Shown: positions 33,201 through 48,200 of the stretch, one piece after another
Layout: every line of letters starts with the position of its first letter
Numbering within the stretch: position 1 is the stretch's first letter
Assembly: GCF_000327385.1 (NCBI RefSeq)
Contig: NW_008710086.1
Coordinates: forward strand, 380,358 to 444,357
Source of the DNA: Lottia gigantea
Lineage: Eukaryota; Mollusca; Gastropoda; Lottiidae
DNA length: 64,000 nucleotides
Direction: 5' to 3'
The notes under the pieces: generated by a model
What the model saw: the letters and a program-made list of their open reading frames with translations, nothing else
Told to the model about the DNA's origin: nothing
The model's database searches: none
Translations under genes and position numbers: made by a program

Positions 33201-36200
33201 CACTGCTTAGTTACCCAAATTTCATAAAATCATTCTTAACGACCTACTACCGACTTTTTCTACGTCACATTACAAACTAGTACATTACGCCTTAAATTTC
33301 GCATCCTACGTCACCCCAAAGTTACAAGATTGACGTCACAAACCAGGCTAACGTCAGATGAGATGTGACGTATAAGCCTTAATGACGTCAAGAAATGACC
33401 TTTCCTACCTACGCGACATAGTTGTATATGATGTCACAGAAATATCGGTTGTTAAAGTAAAAGTTACGATGTTAATCTGTTCTGTTCAACCCAGGACTTG
33501 CTAGACAGTTCTTGATTATATATATCTTTCAATAAATTCGATGAATAACGTTACATAACTGTAAACGTGATCACATTTTCTGAGAAGAAAAGAAACGTTG
33601 TTATTGTTTACAGGATATATAACTCAATAAAGATATTGTCAATCAATTGCTAATGTGTAAACAGGTATCATGCACCATTTCACAATAACCTCGTGAACAA
33701 GGTGCAGAGTAGAATCTATAAAGTACATGGATAAGAAAAAAGCGTTTTATGAATAAGTATAGTTAAATGGGCTTTCGACTTCATGATTCTCATCGTGATG
33801 TGCAGATTGGTATCAAATTACTTCTTTGAATAATAACCTGTATCTGCATAACCTTGTGACCATTATTCTGTTATACCTATTTTATCAAGTGCATCACTTG
33901 TGATATTGATAGGTATAATTATAGTGTTTATAGCTTAGTGTATAGTTGATATACTGAAATTTATATATATATCGTATAATATATCAATATTAATATCCAG
34001 GAAAGAAAACACGATATATCAGGCTAGAGCTTTCACTCCGAAGAAATTATCAGGCTTTTCATAACGTGACAATAATAGAATAACGTTATAACGTCATAGC
34101 ATCGTATCTATATATATATATTTATAACTGCAGTATCTATCTACATATTATATTATAATCAAATCTTACAATGACATTTAGAAGTAGATAGAACATTAAA
34201 TAAATAAAAACACTATTTATCTATTGTTATTATTGTTATAGAGTTATAGATGTTATTTTTTGACTGTATATATACTTGTTGTTCTGTTTTCTACTATTAT
34301 TATTTTATACTTGATAAAGACTCCTGTATGTGAATCAAAACGTTGCAGAAATTAAAGAAAGGAGTAGTATATCTATAATATTGTTTCTTATTTATTTAAT
34401 ATTTGCAAACTTTGACGCTTAATAATCGGAAAAACCAAATCCAACCAAAGGCAGCTAAAAATCTTTCAGCTTTTGAAGAGCAACATATTGAATATAAAAA
34501 TAAACATTTATAACGTAATTTAAAATAAAACTTGTAGCCTAATGGAAGGAAATTCTGACAAAAACCGTTAAAAAAAATATCAGGAAGCTGACGTTATCCT
34601 AAACTAACATCCAATATGGCCGACATATGGTAGCCATTTTGAATATTTCCTGTAACAAAGTAAACAATATGACTAGAATTTTCTTTGAAAAAAATCATCT
34701 TCCTGATAAAAATTGATACTGTTAGTTTTAGTTATATTTCTAAACGAATACTACAAGCGTGTTTGTAACCACATTAACGAATATTTTGTAACCAAGATAA
34801 AAAAAATAGAATTCCACAAAAATTCTCAGAAGCAGACACACTTAATACATTATAACCGTAACTCATTTTATAATTGGGCATCAGAGAATCTGTTTTTATA
34901 CGTTCATGCCACAAACCCCGTAAAGGCCGAATTTAAAAACACCGTATGTGTGCCATTTACCCCTCTCCTAATTCCAAAAAATACGAAGCCGGAAGTTGGA
35001 GCCAAAATACAAATATAACTATACGAAGTTTTAAAAAATTGAATCGCTTCAACAGCACAAATTAGAAAAAAAAACTTGAAAACTTGGACTAAACCAGAAG
35101 TTTATTCAAAACGGATATCTCACCCTCACAAGTTATTTGGTTTAAAATATTTAAAAATTTCGCTCCAGAATAGATTGACATATATCTGGAAATAATGAAT
35201 TATATATTCAGGTTTGTGTGTCAATCTTGTTAATTATCAAACCATATTGTAACTTTACATCAAAGTCTAAAAAAACATTTCTCGGTTAAGCCAGAAAACA
35301 TGGCCGACATCTGTCAACGTGTAAAGAGTGGCCATGTTTTTGCGTAATTATATTCAATTATATCCCCGGTTTGTCAAAACACAGAAAATATTAGTTTCTG
35401 CTAAAGAGAAGAGTTATTGCTCTTATCTTATTGTACTTCTGAACTTCAAGATGGATTCCCTTATTTTCATTTATAAAAATAAAAAAGCTAATACTTATAT
35501 GAATAGAAAGTAGAGATGTTCTAATGACTTGGAGAAATTCCAGTTTGTCTCACATGTCCATTATTAATTCATAATTAGCTAAATTATAAGAGAATTACCA
35601 GCAGAATTCCAATGAGTGACTGATGTAGAAAGGACAAAAAGTCTTTTTTGTTTATCCAGATTGTACATACATGGATATTTATGATTGGTTAAAACTCTTA
35701 ATTATATGCAATAACAAAATAATGATATGATTAAGAATACATGATAATTCATTAGAAACACCATTTAATCAAATAGTTTGCTTTATTTGACAATAAAATT
35801 AAGGAAACCCATCTTTAAATGGAGTTGTACTATTACTTCCAACTGAGTTACTTTTGAAAGAAGAGACGAAAATACAAAAATAACTACCAACAAATTCATA
35901 TTCAGTGCATAGAGTTTTACAATTAACAAAAAATTCATATTCAGTTTGTGTTTGGATACGCACACGGATAACTTTTCATTTGTTGGAATATTATAATGTG
36001 TTTTGTATGACTTAAGATTATATATAACGTGTTTGAACTTTACTAGTTGCATAATATAAAATCATATTCAATTCAACCGACACGTAAAAACTTTTACCAC
36101 ATAAAACATTACTACACTTTGATGATATACGATCATCTTCACAATGTCAAGCTTTTACGAACTTCGTCTTCTACGAAGATTGTTAGAGCTAGATATTGTG

Positions 36201-39200
36201 AAGATGATATGGGCCCAGCTATTCTAAGAATAAAAAAGGTTTTTCAAAGCTATCTTGATGACTCATTACTCCCTTTCATTAAAACGTATCAGTTAATCTT
36301 ATTTCGACAGTTAAAAAATTCCCTTTAAAAATCTTAGCTTTTAATTATATAATGGGCAAAAATTAAGGAAGATAAGTAAGCCTTTTCATCACCAAGGGGA
36401 TCATATATCACGCCAGATTACCAATTCTTGCATAATTACAAAGGAGTGAACAAAATATTGTCACGCCGGACCCATACTCATAGCTGACTAGTTCCGTTAA
36501 TCCGTATGACCTTTTTGCACTGAAATACGCAGTAAACGTTCTTGTGGATGACTAGAATAATAAATCCACAATTCAATCCGTTTTCACTCAAAAACGCAGA
36601 ACGTCTTGTGTACTCTAGGGTTCTAGTTTGAAATGTTTCTGTGACCCTTTTACACTCAAAACTGTACTACGCATTACGCATTCATAAGACTACAGTGAAA
36701 CTGAATCCTCTGTAAAACGGCATCCCTCTAAACTACTTGAAAAGTTTCGCCAGAATTACTATATTATAATCTGTAGAAAAAAAAATAAACCGACATCCCC
36801 TCTGACCTGTTTTTATACAAATACACAGTGTACTTTATGAATCTATAGATGGCCAACTTTATATCCTATGTTTTAAAAGACTTGACAGGGCGAATGACAT
36901 CAAGAACAGTACTAATGACCACCAGTCATCATTTCATTGTTGTGTCTTTCAAAGCTGATGTTGCCGTTTTCCTTGCCTACTCAACTCTTCTGATATCACA
37001 AACTACTTTCAATAAATCAGATTTGTAACTCAATCAAAGGCTTTCCGAAAATCAACGAATTAATTCTGATTAATTTTAAGAATGTGGCATGGACAGACCA
37101 ATCGCAGAATGGTGTCTGGCGTTTCGTAAAATAACTGAAATCACTCTCGTTAGGCTCCTATTATCCACACATTTCCAAATTGGGCGAGAGTAAGTCCATA
37201 AAACCCAACCCTTTATGAAAAACAAATTTAGTATTTGTACAGGCCTAGCTAGCGAACGGAGGCCATAAGGCCCTAATTCAATAAAATTCTATTAAATTCT
37301 AATGTAAACTTTAGGTCTCTTGAAATTCAATGAAATCTTTACAAGGGCTTAGTAATATTAAAAATATTATTTCGTATAAATAGGGATATGTAATATAAGA
37401 AGGGTTATAAAAATGGAAAGGGCTAGGTAATGAAAAAAAGGTTGAATAATGAACCAAGGGCAACTGTTTACCCTAGTCGAGATCAATCAATATTCTATAA
37501 AATATTATATATAGAAAATATATAGAAAGAGTCTTTATCGACGATCAACTGTCTAAGGATCTAGTCTCGCCCCTTATAGTCCAACACTTAAACCATCTCT
37601 CGCCCATCTTTTATTGTGTTACCGATAATAGGTGAACAATACTCCTCCTTCGTGCTACTTATCATGCAACGCCCTGATCAAATTTCGGCACCAAATTACG
37701 TTGATTGATAAACACTAATTCATAATTATGAGCGTTAGATTTTAATTTAAAAAGAATTTACGATACACAGAATCAAAAGCTTTTTAAAAATCAAAATTTA
37801 TTTCTCTTGAGCTGAGATTATGTTGCAAACTTTAAGCAACTATGAAATCAGATGCTAATTTATACTTGAGATATATGAGTAATAAGGTAGCAAACTTAGT
37901 AAAATGGAGTCCTATCGGCTCTCGATACCGTTACAGTTCATGATACTTTGCCATAAATAATGTTCTTCTTTAATACGATTCGGCAAGTGTTGGAGACATT
38001 TAACTATGATTTTTAACAACAACAAGCCATAAAATACAAGCTTAATGATATTATAATTCAAAAGCCTGGAGAGCATGTAGTTTATAGGATAAGCACCAGT
38101 TAGAATAAGACGAATAATCCCAGAAAGCGACGAGATTTGTGTTCATTAAACGTGGATATTGTAGTTGTTAAAGCGAGGGAAATAATAATAATAATAATGA
38201 TATATTGTTTAAAGCCCATTACATCACAATCGATCTCAATAGACTGTACAATTATAAATAATAATATATATCACTATAACAAAACTAGACACTACAGTTA
38301 AATAATTAAAAAAAATTATGGAAAATTTTAAATCAAAAAAAGATGTAAATATATAAGAGAGATGACAAAATTTATTAAAAAAAAAAATGTGCTCTTCTCG
38401 GGTAGATCTAAATAGGATTACGGAATAACACTATAAGTGTTAAAGTTAAATATATTATATCTATACCTCTCAATACAGCTTATTATAACTATCAATATAA
38501 ACTTTACATTCTTCACTATACAAATAGTTTAACTGTTAGTAAGGGACGAATAATCCCCTACTTTCCCTCCCTAATCTCTAATCCCTTTATACATATATTA
38601 AACACCTTAAATACAGACTTATAGTACATAATATACTCTCAAAATATCAACATTAAGATAACAGTTTTCTCACGATCTTTCGTCGCGAAAAGCTGGTAAA
38701 TAAGTATCCTTCAAAGGATTGTAAAAAGGTTTTTTAATATTTATATGTGTATCGGGGACACTAATAGCATCAATTTGTATAAATTACTATTTGTATAAAT
38801 TTCAGTAAAACTATTTTCAATCCCTTTTACAAATAACATAAAAAACGGCACAGCGTTTCAGCAATTTACATTATTCGTTTGTTTTTTGTACAGTAATACA
38901 CATACAGTAATTTTATCATACACAACGTTTCGACCATTTGCGTCTTCGGCATATTTTTGATATATTTCTTATGGTTTTATCGTACACAACGTTTCAACAA
39001 TTTACATCACGTGTCTTTTTTGTAATAGACTATATTTCTCATGGTTTTATTGTACACATCGTTTCAACAATTTACGTTCTATTTTTGTACAATACTACTC
39101 ATGGTTTTAACTTCTTATTGTATTATCTATTATTCGACACCTAAAAGTGTCAGTTGTCCTAAACGGTAAGTTTACCCTGCCATGCTAGCGACGATATAAT

Positions 39201-42200
39201 AAGTTTACCCTGCCATGCTAGCGACGATATAATAAGTTTACCCTGCCATGCTAGCGACGATATAATATGTTTACCCTGCCATACTAGCGACAATACAATA
39301 AGTTTACCCTGCCATGCTAGCGACGATATAATATATGTTTACCCTGCCATGCTAGCGACGATATAATATGTTTACCCTGCCATACTAGCGACAATACAAT
39401 AAGTTTACCCTGCCATGCTAGCGACGATACAATAAGTTTACCCTGCCATGCTAGCGACGATATAATAAGTTTACCCTGCCATGCTAGCGACGATATAATA
39501 AGTTTACCCTGCCATGCTAGCGACAATACAATAAGTTTACCCTGCCATGCTAGCGACGATACAATAAGTTTACCCTGCCATGCTAGCGACAATACAATAT
39601 GTTTACCCTGCCATGCTATTGACGATACAATAAGTTTACCCTGCCATGCTAGCGACGATACAATAAGTTTACCCCGCCATGCTAGCGACAATACAATATG
39701 TTTACCCTGCCATGCTATTGACGATACAATATGTTTACCCTGCCATGCTAGCGACGATATAATAAGTTTACCCTGCCATGCTAGCGACGATATAATAAGT
39801 TTACCCTGCCATGCTAGCGACGATATAATAAGTTTACCCTGCCATGCTAGCGACGATATAATAAGTTTACCCTGCCATGCTAGCGACGATATAATAAGTT
39901 TACCCTGCCATGCTAGCGACGATACAATAAGTTTACCCTGCCATGCTAGCCACGATATAATATGTTTACCCTGCCATGCTAGCGACGATATAATATGTTT
40001 ACCCTGCCATGCTAGCGACGATACAATAAGTTTACCCTGCCATACTAGCGACGATACAATATGTTTACCCTGCCATGCTAGTGATGATATAATAAGTTTA
40101 CCCTGCCATACTAGCGACGATACAATAAGTTTACCCTGCCATGCTAGCGACGATACAATATGTTTACCCTGCCATGCTAGCGACGATACAATATTGTAAT
40201 TATTTTACAGTTTTATAATTATGTTAATAATATCATATTATATTAATTATGACCTGTTTTATCTTTACAATGAGGTAACCGAAAACAACCTGATACCTTT
40301 ATAAAATATCGACTGTATATACCGATTTGGATAGACCTTAGACTTTTTTTAGCGATTTGGATAGACCCTAGACGTTTGTAAAGCGATTTGGATAGACCCT
40401 AGACGTTTGTAAAGCGATTTGGATAGACCTTAGACGTTTGTAAAGCGATTTGGATAGACCCTAGACGTTTGTAAAGCGATTTGGATAGACCCTAGACGTT
40501 TGTAAAGCGATTTGGATATACCTTAGACGTTTGTAAAGCGATTTGGATAGACCTTAGACGTTTGTAAAGCGATTTGGATAGACCCTAGACGTTTGTAAAG
40601 CGATTTGGATAGACCCCAGACGTTTGTAAAGCGATTTGGATAGACCCTAGACGTTTGTAAAGCGATATGGATAGACCCAAGACGTTTGTAAAGCGATTTA
40701 GATAGACCATAGACGTTTGTATAGCGAGTTGGATAGACCCTAGACGTTTGTAAAGCGATTTAGTTAGACCATAGACGTTTGTAAAGCGATTTGGATAGAC
40801 CATAGACGTTTGTAAAGCGATTTAGTTAGACCATAGACGTTTGTAAGCGATTTGGATAGACCATAGACGTTTGTAAAGCGATTTGGATAGACCCTTGACG
40901 TTTGTATAGGGATTTGGATAGACCTTAGACGTTTGTAAAGCTATTTGGATAGACCCTAGACGTTTGTAAAGCGATTTGGATAGACCTTAGACGTTTGTAA
41001 AGCGATTTGGATAGACCCTAGACGTTTGTAAAGCGATTTGGATAGACCCTAGACGTTTGTAAAGCGATTTGGATAGACCCTAGACGTTTGTAAAGCGATT
41101 TGGATAGACCCTAGACGTTTGTAAAGCGATTTGGATAGACCCTAGACGTTTGTTAAGCGATTTGGATAGACCCTAGACGTTTGTAAAGCGATTTGGATAG
41201 ACCCTAGACGTTTGTAAAGCGATTTGGATAGACCCTAGACGTTTGTAAAGCGATTTGGATAGACCCTTGACGTTTGTATAGGGATCTGGAGAGACCTTAG
41301 ACGTTTGTAAAGCTATTTGGATAGACCCTAGACGTTTGATAGTCTAATATATTAGACTTGAATTTTAGAAGTGAACAAAGAACAAAAAACATTTTATAAA
41401 ATAATAAGGGAAGTTTGTAAATTCGTAAAATAAAGACGAACGCTAAAACAGAATATGAAAGACAGCATAGATCAGAAAAATCACAAAAAATATCCAAAAG
41501 TCATTCTATGAATAAGGGAGATTTGCTCAAATTTCCCCAAAAGTAAAACGCGCGCCTCAAATCATGATTACAACTATGTACGGCTGATGCTTATGAAGCA
41601 TGAGAAGGTAAGACGAGACCTTTGTACACGTCAATGGAATCTAAAGAAACATTACATAAAGCAGGTTTGCTCAAATTTCCCCAGACATTAATAGTAGATA
41701 CAATGGTGACCGTTTTTTTACCTTGAATACGCAGCTATCAACACTGCAAAACACAAGTTATCATAATTATTGCCTTTATGCATATAAGATTCGAAGGTAT
41801 CGTCTTTCAACTTGAGATAAAGTTTGATTAGAGAAGGTCATACGAATTTGTTTTTGACTAGTGTGAATATCTTGATCTTTAATGTCTTCTTCTAAAACTA
41901 TTACAATCAGTAGTGTGGTGAGGTATGTCTTCATTGGCCTGTCGAGTCAAATAGTTGAAGCCAACGTCCAGACTGAAATGCCGTTCGGAAAATAAAACTT
42001 TTTTATTGTGACGACGAGTAACAATGAGAAATATGCTGAAATTATAGATTTTATTATAACAGAACTTGTGATACATTGTAATACTTCAGTATAAATAAAC
42101 TAGACAGTATCGACTAGAACTTCCACTCCTCGAAGAAATCTAATATACCCCTATTACGTTTAATTCAGGGTTCACACGACCCAATATTTCAGGTGTAATA

Positions 42201-45200
42201 GAGGGGTTTTCAATAACAATATACGATAGGCCAAGTTGTATCTTGATACCTGGAAGTGATCTACATTGGTCACGTCGTTTTTTTCAATCTGACCCATCAT
42301 GGTTTGATTTAGATTAGTAATGGGTTTAATATAAGATTTGACCGGCTTGCGATGTACGTTGAGGGGCTGTGTGGATGATATTTATTGCTTCAGTTGACTT
42401 GGTCGATGTATGTTGAGGGGCCGTGTGGATGGTATTTACTGCTTCAGTTGACTTGGTGTAAAATAAGATGTATTGTTAAAGGGGCAGATACTTCCCCCCT
42501 CGAATCCCATCGCATTCTCCAAATAAGTCCAGGCCTATATATATCTATGGAGTAGGATACACAGTAACAGACAGAAGAATTTTGACAAACAAGATGAATT
42601 TGAATTCTAAGCAATCTTCAAACACCTGCGTCAAACCAGAAGTTATTTATATCTTTCATTGATAATTGACGGCTGTAAATTTGATTCTGTAATTAACCCT
42701 CGGAATGTCAGTCCTGCAGAATGGTAAATTAAACCCATTAACCCTTCATGGTCGTCTGGTCGTGGAGAATTCCGACTGGTGAATGAGTTACAGCATGTAG
42801 GCTAATGATTTTAAATTTCAAATTCGAATGTTTTAACATCTGAATGTGGAATTTAACTATCAGAATTTCAATAAACTTTGAATAAGCGGAAATTCGGATT
42901 CAAGGCTAAAAAACTCAAGGATGCTGTCGACTCACAGGTCGGATCTCGAGGCAAATCTTTTACATGGAAAACAAATTAGGTCCTTAAGGATACCGTCGAC
43001 CAGCTGGTTTTTCATGACTCCTTTTCGAAATGATGTTACAACTTAGTCCATGGGTACTGTCCATACTTTCATCAGTCACAACCATAACCCAGCAATATCG
43101 CAATAATCATGATGTAATAGGTATATCTATTAAACTGAGAAGAAATACTATAATATAAGAACTGTTACGTCGGTTTTTCTTGTTTTTTTTCATGATATAT
43201 TACTCAGTTACATGTGTTTTAGCTTTCTGATTGAATGTGGCAGTTATGTGTTCATTTTATCAACTGTTGGCAACGTGTATGAATTCCCTATCGTCTACAA
43301 AAATACATGTTAACCCTCCCCGGACGTTTCTTAAACAGCCAGTTTAACAATAATTATAGATTTATAGTAAATATTACGCCATTTATGGTTAAAGCAGCAT
43401 TGAATAACACATATCTAATATCATTTTAACATGTTCTTAAAATTTAATCCTCAACAGTTGGAAATGGAAAAAGCGCAGGCTAATGCCGCTGTCCCAGCAA
43501 AATGTTCCTCATTGCACACTGCATGGCGTTGCCAGTCTTCATTAGCCCCACATGGTGCATTTAGAATTTAATTAAAGTACATTTCAAAGGTATTGAGAAC
43601 GTTGTATGACAATGTAGCGAAACTTCTAACGTAGAAAACTATAAATTATTATGTAAGTATAACGTCATAAATAGCAAAAACAATATTGAATCCTATCTAC
43701 CAGCTATTCGTCTCTCTTGGCATTAATCTCTCACGGATTATCAGTACCCATTTACAGCTATAGGTCGACTGCAATAATGAGGAAAGATAACTTATTCATT
43801 ACTCATTTACAGCTGTATCGATTTGAATAATGAGGTAAGAGTACTAACGTTCAGTATAAGACGATACTTTCACTTTAACGTCTATAACTAACTAAATTAT
43901 CCTACAAATTAGGTTGTAAGTCTGTTATTTTACCGATATTATAAATATCAAAATAGACAGATTATGTATGAGATATCATGCTGGTTTCTAAACTAAAACT
44001 CTTGATAACAAACCATTTATTATCATTTATGACAATATTTAATAGTAATAGTGTTTGGACAATATTTATCGTTGATCACTTACTGTCCGACACGGTTGAC
44101 CTCTACTATGACACGGTTGACCTTGGGAAGATTAGGTTTGCAGTGGTCACGATGTGGAGTGTAAATTTCACTTTCATATCTTGATATTAACTTGAATGAA
44201 GGTTGTTAAGTACTTGAACAGTTGGAGAATATCAGCACTGCAATATCACGTGAAACTTTTAGCAAACCTCTATAGGTGATGCTGTCCTTTTTTGCCATTT
44301 CCTCGTGTATTCTGGTACGTTTGTCAGTCTGAAACTTAAACTGTCTATCGTGAAAGTTTCGCTGGCTTTACAAAAATTGTCCAGAATTGTCGAATGTTTG
44401 ATACATTCTGATTTTTTGTTTTTTGCTCTTCTTTTTAAACGTTTTGTAACGTTTTGAACAGACTTTTGTCCACGCTAGAGTTGGCCTTGTGTTTAGGGTG
44501 GATCGCTTCACTGCTGGAGACAGCTTTATATATAAAGGTAGGTCCACCATTTAGCCAACAAGATGTCAACAATTTCAATTCATACTCGACCGTATTTCTC
44601 ATATAAATATGCTTAAAGGGTTTAGTGTTGAAATATGAATGGTCATTTTGTTATCCGGTTTTTTACATTGAGGGCATTATAAGGTTCAATAACTCTTTTC
44701 ACAAACAAATATATAATGCTTTTGTACCCGAGTAGGTGTTATCAAGGACAATGTACAGCGAAAATGACCGAGAATCGGCCTCATAAACATGTTCTTTGTT
44801 TTAGACTGGAGACGTCCCCATGGCGAAAACATTTACACCAACAAAATGGGAGAATTTGGACAGTTTTATTGTGATCACTAACATGGTTATGGCTGACATA
44901 GAAATAACGTTTTGTCGTTCAGATACGACACTTTACCAATACCCCGTGCTCTACAGGCTGTCCATGTTTAAGATCCCTCACCAGAAGTAATTCGAAAAAA
45001 GCTAGCTGCCATTCTGAAAAAAAAAACCTGTTAACATTGCATACTGCATGGTGCTGTGCTTCTTCAATAGCACAATCATGTACAGGAGCTTGACCTTGAA
45101 GACAATATCAAATTGTATTTCTGACACCTGTTAAACGACACGTGTAAAACGGGGCGTGACCAAAAGTTGGAAGTGGAAGTAAGTTGCCTAATCGCTTGGA

Positions 45201-48200
45201 AGAAAAGTATCGCATTATCCCATTAAATTTGACCGACTTGTTACGCCCTTGAAAATCACAGAAAGAGACAGAGGGGGAGGGGGGGGGGTGGGAAAACATG
45301 CATAAAGTTTACTAAAATTCTCAAGAATTCTGTCTACTAGCTACTAGCTGCTCGAACAACCTGGCTACGATTTAATCTAGATAACACCTTGTTCAAATCT
45401 CTTGGCTATGACGTTACAAGGATAAGAAGGCCATGGATTCTGTCTACCAGCTGGTCCTTGGTAAATCCTCTTGACAATGAGTTTACCAGGATAACAACTC
45501 GGGTTCTCGAGGATTCTGTCTACCAGTCCTTGACCAAACTCTTGAAATGATTTAACAAGTATAACATCATAGGTTCTCAACTTCAACCTCTTGACAATGA
45601 TTGGATGATTTAACAACATAGGTTCTCGAGGATCCAGTAAGTCAGCTAAATGTCTTGGCCATCACCGGCGAACGCCATTTGACGTCAGGATTTCCACTGT
45701 ACAGTTTGTCCTCAAAATTTTAATGATCGAAAGCCCTGCAATAAGCCTAAGTTTTTTTTATAAAACTTGATATTGTGGAGACGAAGTTCCTGATAAAATC
45801 AAGATGGCTATTGCAAAGGTGTATAGAAGGAGGTTTGTAAAAGCTTGACATTGTGAAGATGTAGTATTGTGGGGTAATGAATTCCCGTTGTTCGCGGAAT
45901 AAAGTGGGTTTGTTTAAAAACTAGTTTCTCCTTTCATTGTATGATATTACTACTGAAAATTAAAACAAGACCTTGAATTAAATAGTTCGTGGTATTCTAT
46001 TCCGTTTATTTTTTTCAAAATGTAGGCTACATCAGTTATTGAATCTGATATGGTCTCAATGTTATGTCAGTAGGTCAAATTTATTTAAAGATAAATATCT
46101 AAACGTTTAAAAATTATAATGGATACTGCCGTCATGCATGAACAAAATATTTCAAAAAACAACTTGTGATGAATAACGATCCTCACGTACTCTTAAGATC
46201 TTTTGGGTTAGGGTTAGGGTGGCAAGGTTCTAAGTCTATGAAATTCAGTCAAGTGTGATATTCGACCCATCTTTAACAAAAATACACACAATAATGCATT
46301 CTGAGAGAGTATCTCTTATAAAACATTATACCGCAGCTAGGTCAAATTATACAGTAGAAGCAATTATATTTTAATGAAAAAATGATATCTTAATCAACAG
46401 TTCATGACCAACTGTAAACAAGACTACCACAAATCAATGTTAGTGAATCAAACTGGTACCCCGGTTTTTATTTAAGTCCATGCATATTCAAGAAGTTCAT
46501 ATTACGTTACTACAGTACAGACTGAATATTGAGATTAACCATCTGTTACGAAATGCAGACGAAATTAGGGAAATTAAAGCTGCACCTATCATTTGTCAAG
46601 TTGTTATCTATTGACCGAAATTCACATGAAATTATTCCACTATCAGCAAATTCCATCTGTAAATAATATATTCAACTAGATATACGAATTCCAATTCTAA
46701 TATGTAAATTTATTACAGTTTGACTTTACTTGCACTCGATAAAAGACAGAATTGTCTGAGTTACATATCAATTTGGTGGCAGAAGTCACTTAAAAAATCT
46801 CAGGGCAGACCAGAGAAATATCTATATAGTATAGATCAGTCATATCGCAATGCAGATCAGCCAAAGCAGACAAATCACCAGGTAGAGCAAACCAATCACC
46901 ATGCAGAACTGACAAATAATCATGTAGAGCAGACAAATCGACAAGCTGATCAGACAAATCGCACAGCAGAACTGACAAATCGTCATGCAGAGCAGACACA
47001 TCGTCATGCAGAGCAGACAAATCGTCACGCAGAGCAGACACACCGTCATGCAGAGCAGACACATCGTCACGCAGAGCAGACACATCGTCATGCAGAGCAG
47101 ACACATCGTCACGCAGAGCAGACAAATCGTCAGACAGAGCAGATAAACCAAGCAGAGCATACCATTGTCCTGCAGAGCAGACGAATGGCCGGACAGAGCT
47201 GACAAATCACCAAGCAGAGCTGACAAAATGAACTTTGAACGGAACGATATTTTAAGAAGTTTTATTATAGCTAGATTGTAACGTGTTAAAACAAATGTTA
47301 AAATTTCCGTTTTTCATGAAATATGCCAAGTAAGTAAAATGTCAAAAATTGTTAGTTTTCATGCTGTACAACTTTCCTTTTTCCTGTAAAATCTAAATTT
47401 ATTCTTCAACGAAAATAAAAAGGTTGAGTAACATAATTAAAGAAGGGAATGTTCAAAATGGCAGAAGCCAAAATTACATTAAAATTCCTCACACTCTATT
47501 CTGTCATTTTTAAACCACTTATAATCCCACGTGGAGATTAGCTCCGATATTCTAGGCTTTTATTTTTAAATGGTTGTTTTTTCAAGAGTCAAATAACAGA
47601 AATTAGAAAGGAATTTTCTGATTAGTTTCTTTATCTTTCCACCATTGAGGATAGAAATAACATCTTAATGACACGGTTTGAAAGGAAATAGAAAAATATT
47701 TTTGTTTAATCTGATTTTATTAGAACATAAGAGAGTACGAAACTCTTGGTATTTTTTTCCATGAGCAAATAATATCCTTGAAAGTAAAAGTAGAACAGAA
47801 GTTTGTCCCGTGCGTCTGAGTGTTTTTTTTTTCTATATGAAATAGTTCAAATCCTTCGAGAAATAAAATCCAGAACAGAAGTTTTTATGATGTTTAGATA
47901 AGGAGTTAGTTGTGATTATTAAAACTAGTTGTTACTGATAGAGATAGATATCATTCTGACTGACAAATCAATCAACAATCTTTCTATATAACAATCTTAC
48001 TTGTATTTATCATACACCAGGGATTTCTTTCATTTATGACGTAGTTTAGATGAGGCGTCATACTTCATGACGTAAAAAATTGTGACGTTTTATGACAGTG
48101 ACGTCAAGTCACGCTGTGGACGTAAAATCTCTTCAGTGACGTTAAATATTTTGACATCTTATGGCAGTGACGTGAAGTACACTCTCACTGACTTCATCGT

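Noticed and set aside
46204-46222. Telomere-like GGGTTAGGGTTAGGG
   Set aside because: Only about two and a half TTAGGG units, too few for an interstitial telomere tract.
46720-47202. 160-codon HAEQTHR-repeat protein
   Set aside because: The open part is the 21-bp minisatellite; the non-repeat start adjoins a probable LTR fossil and shows no known protein.
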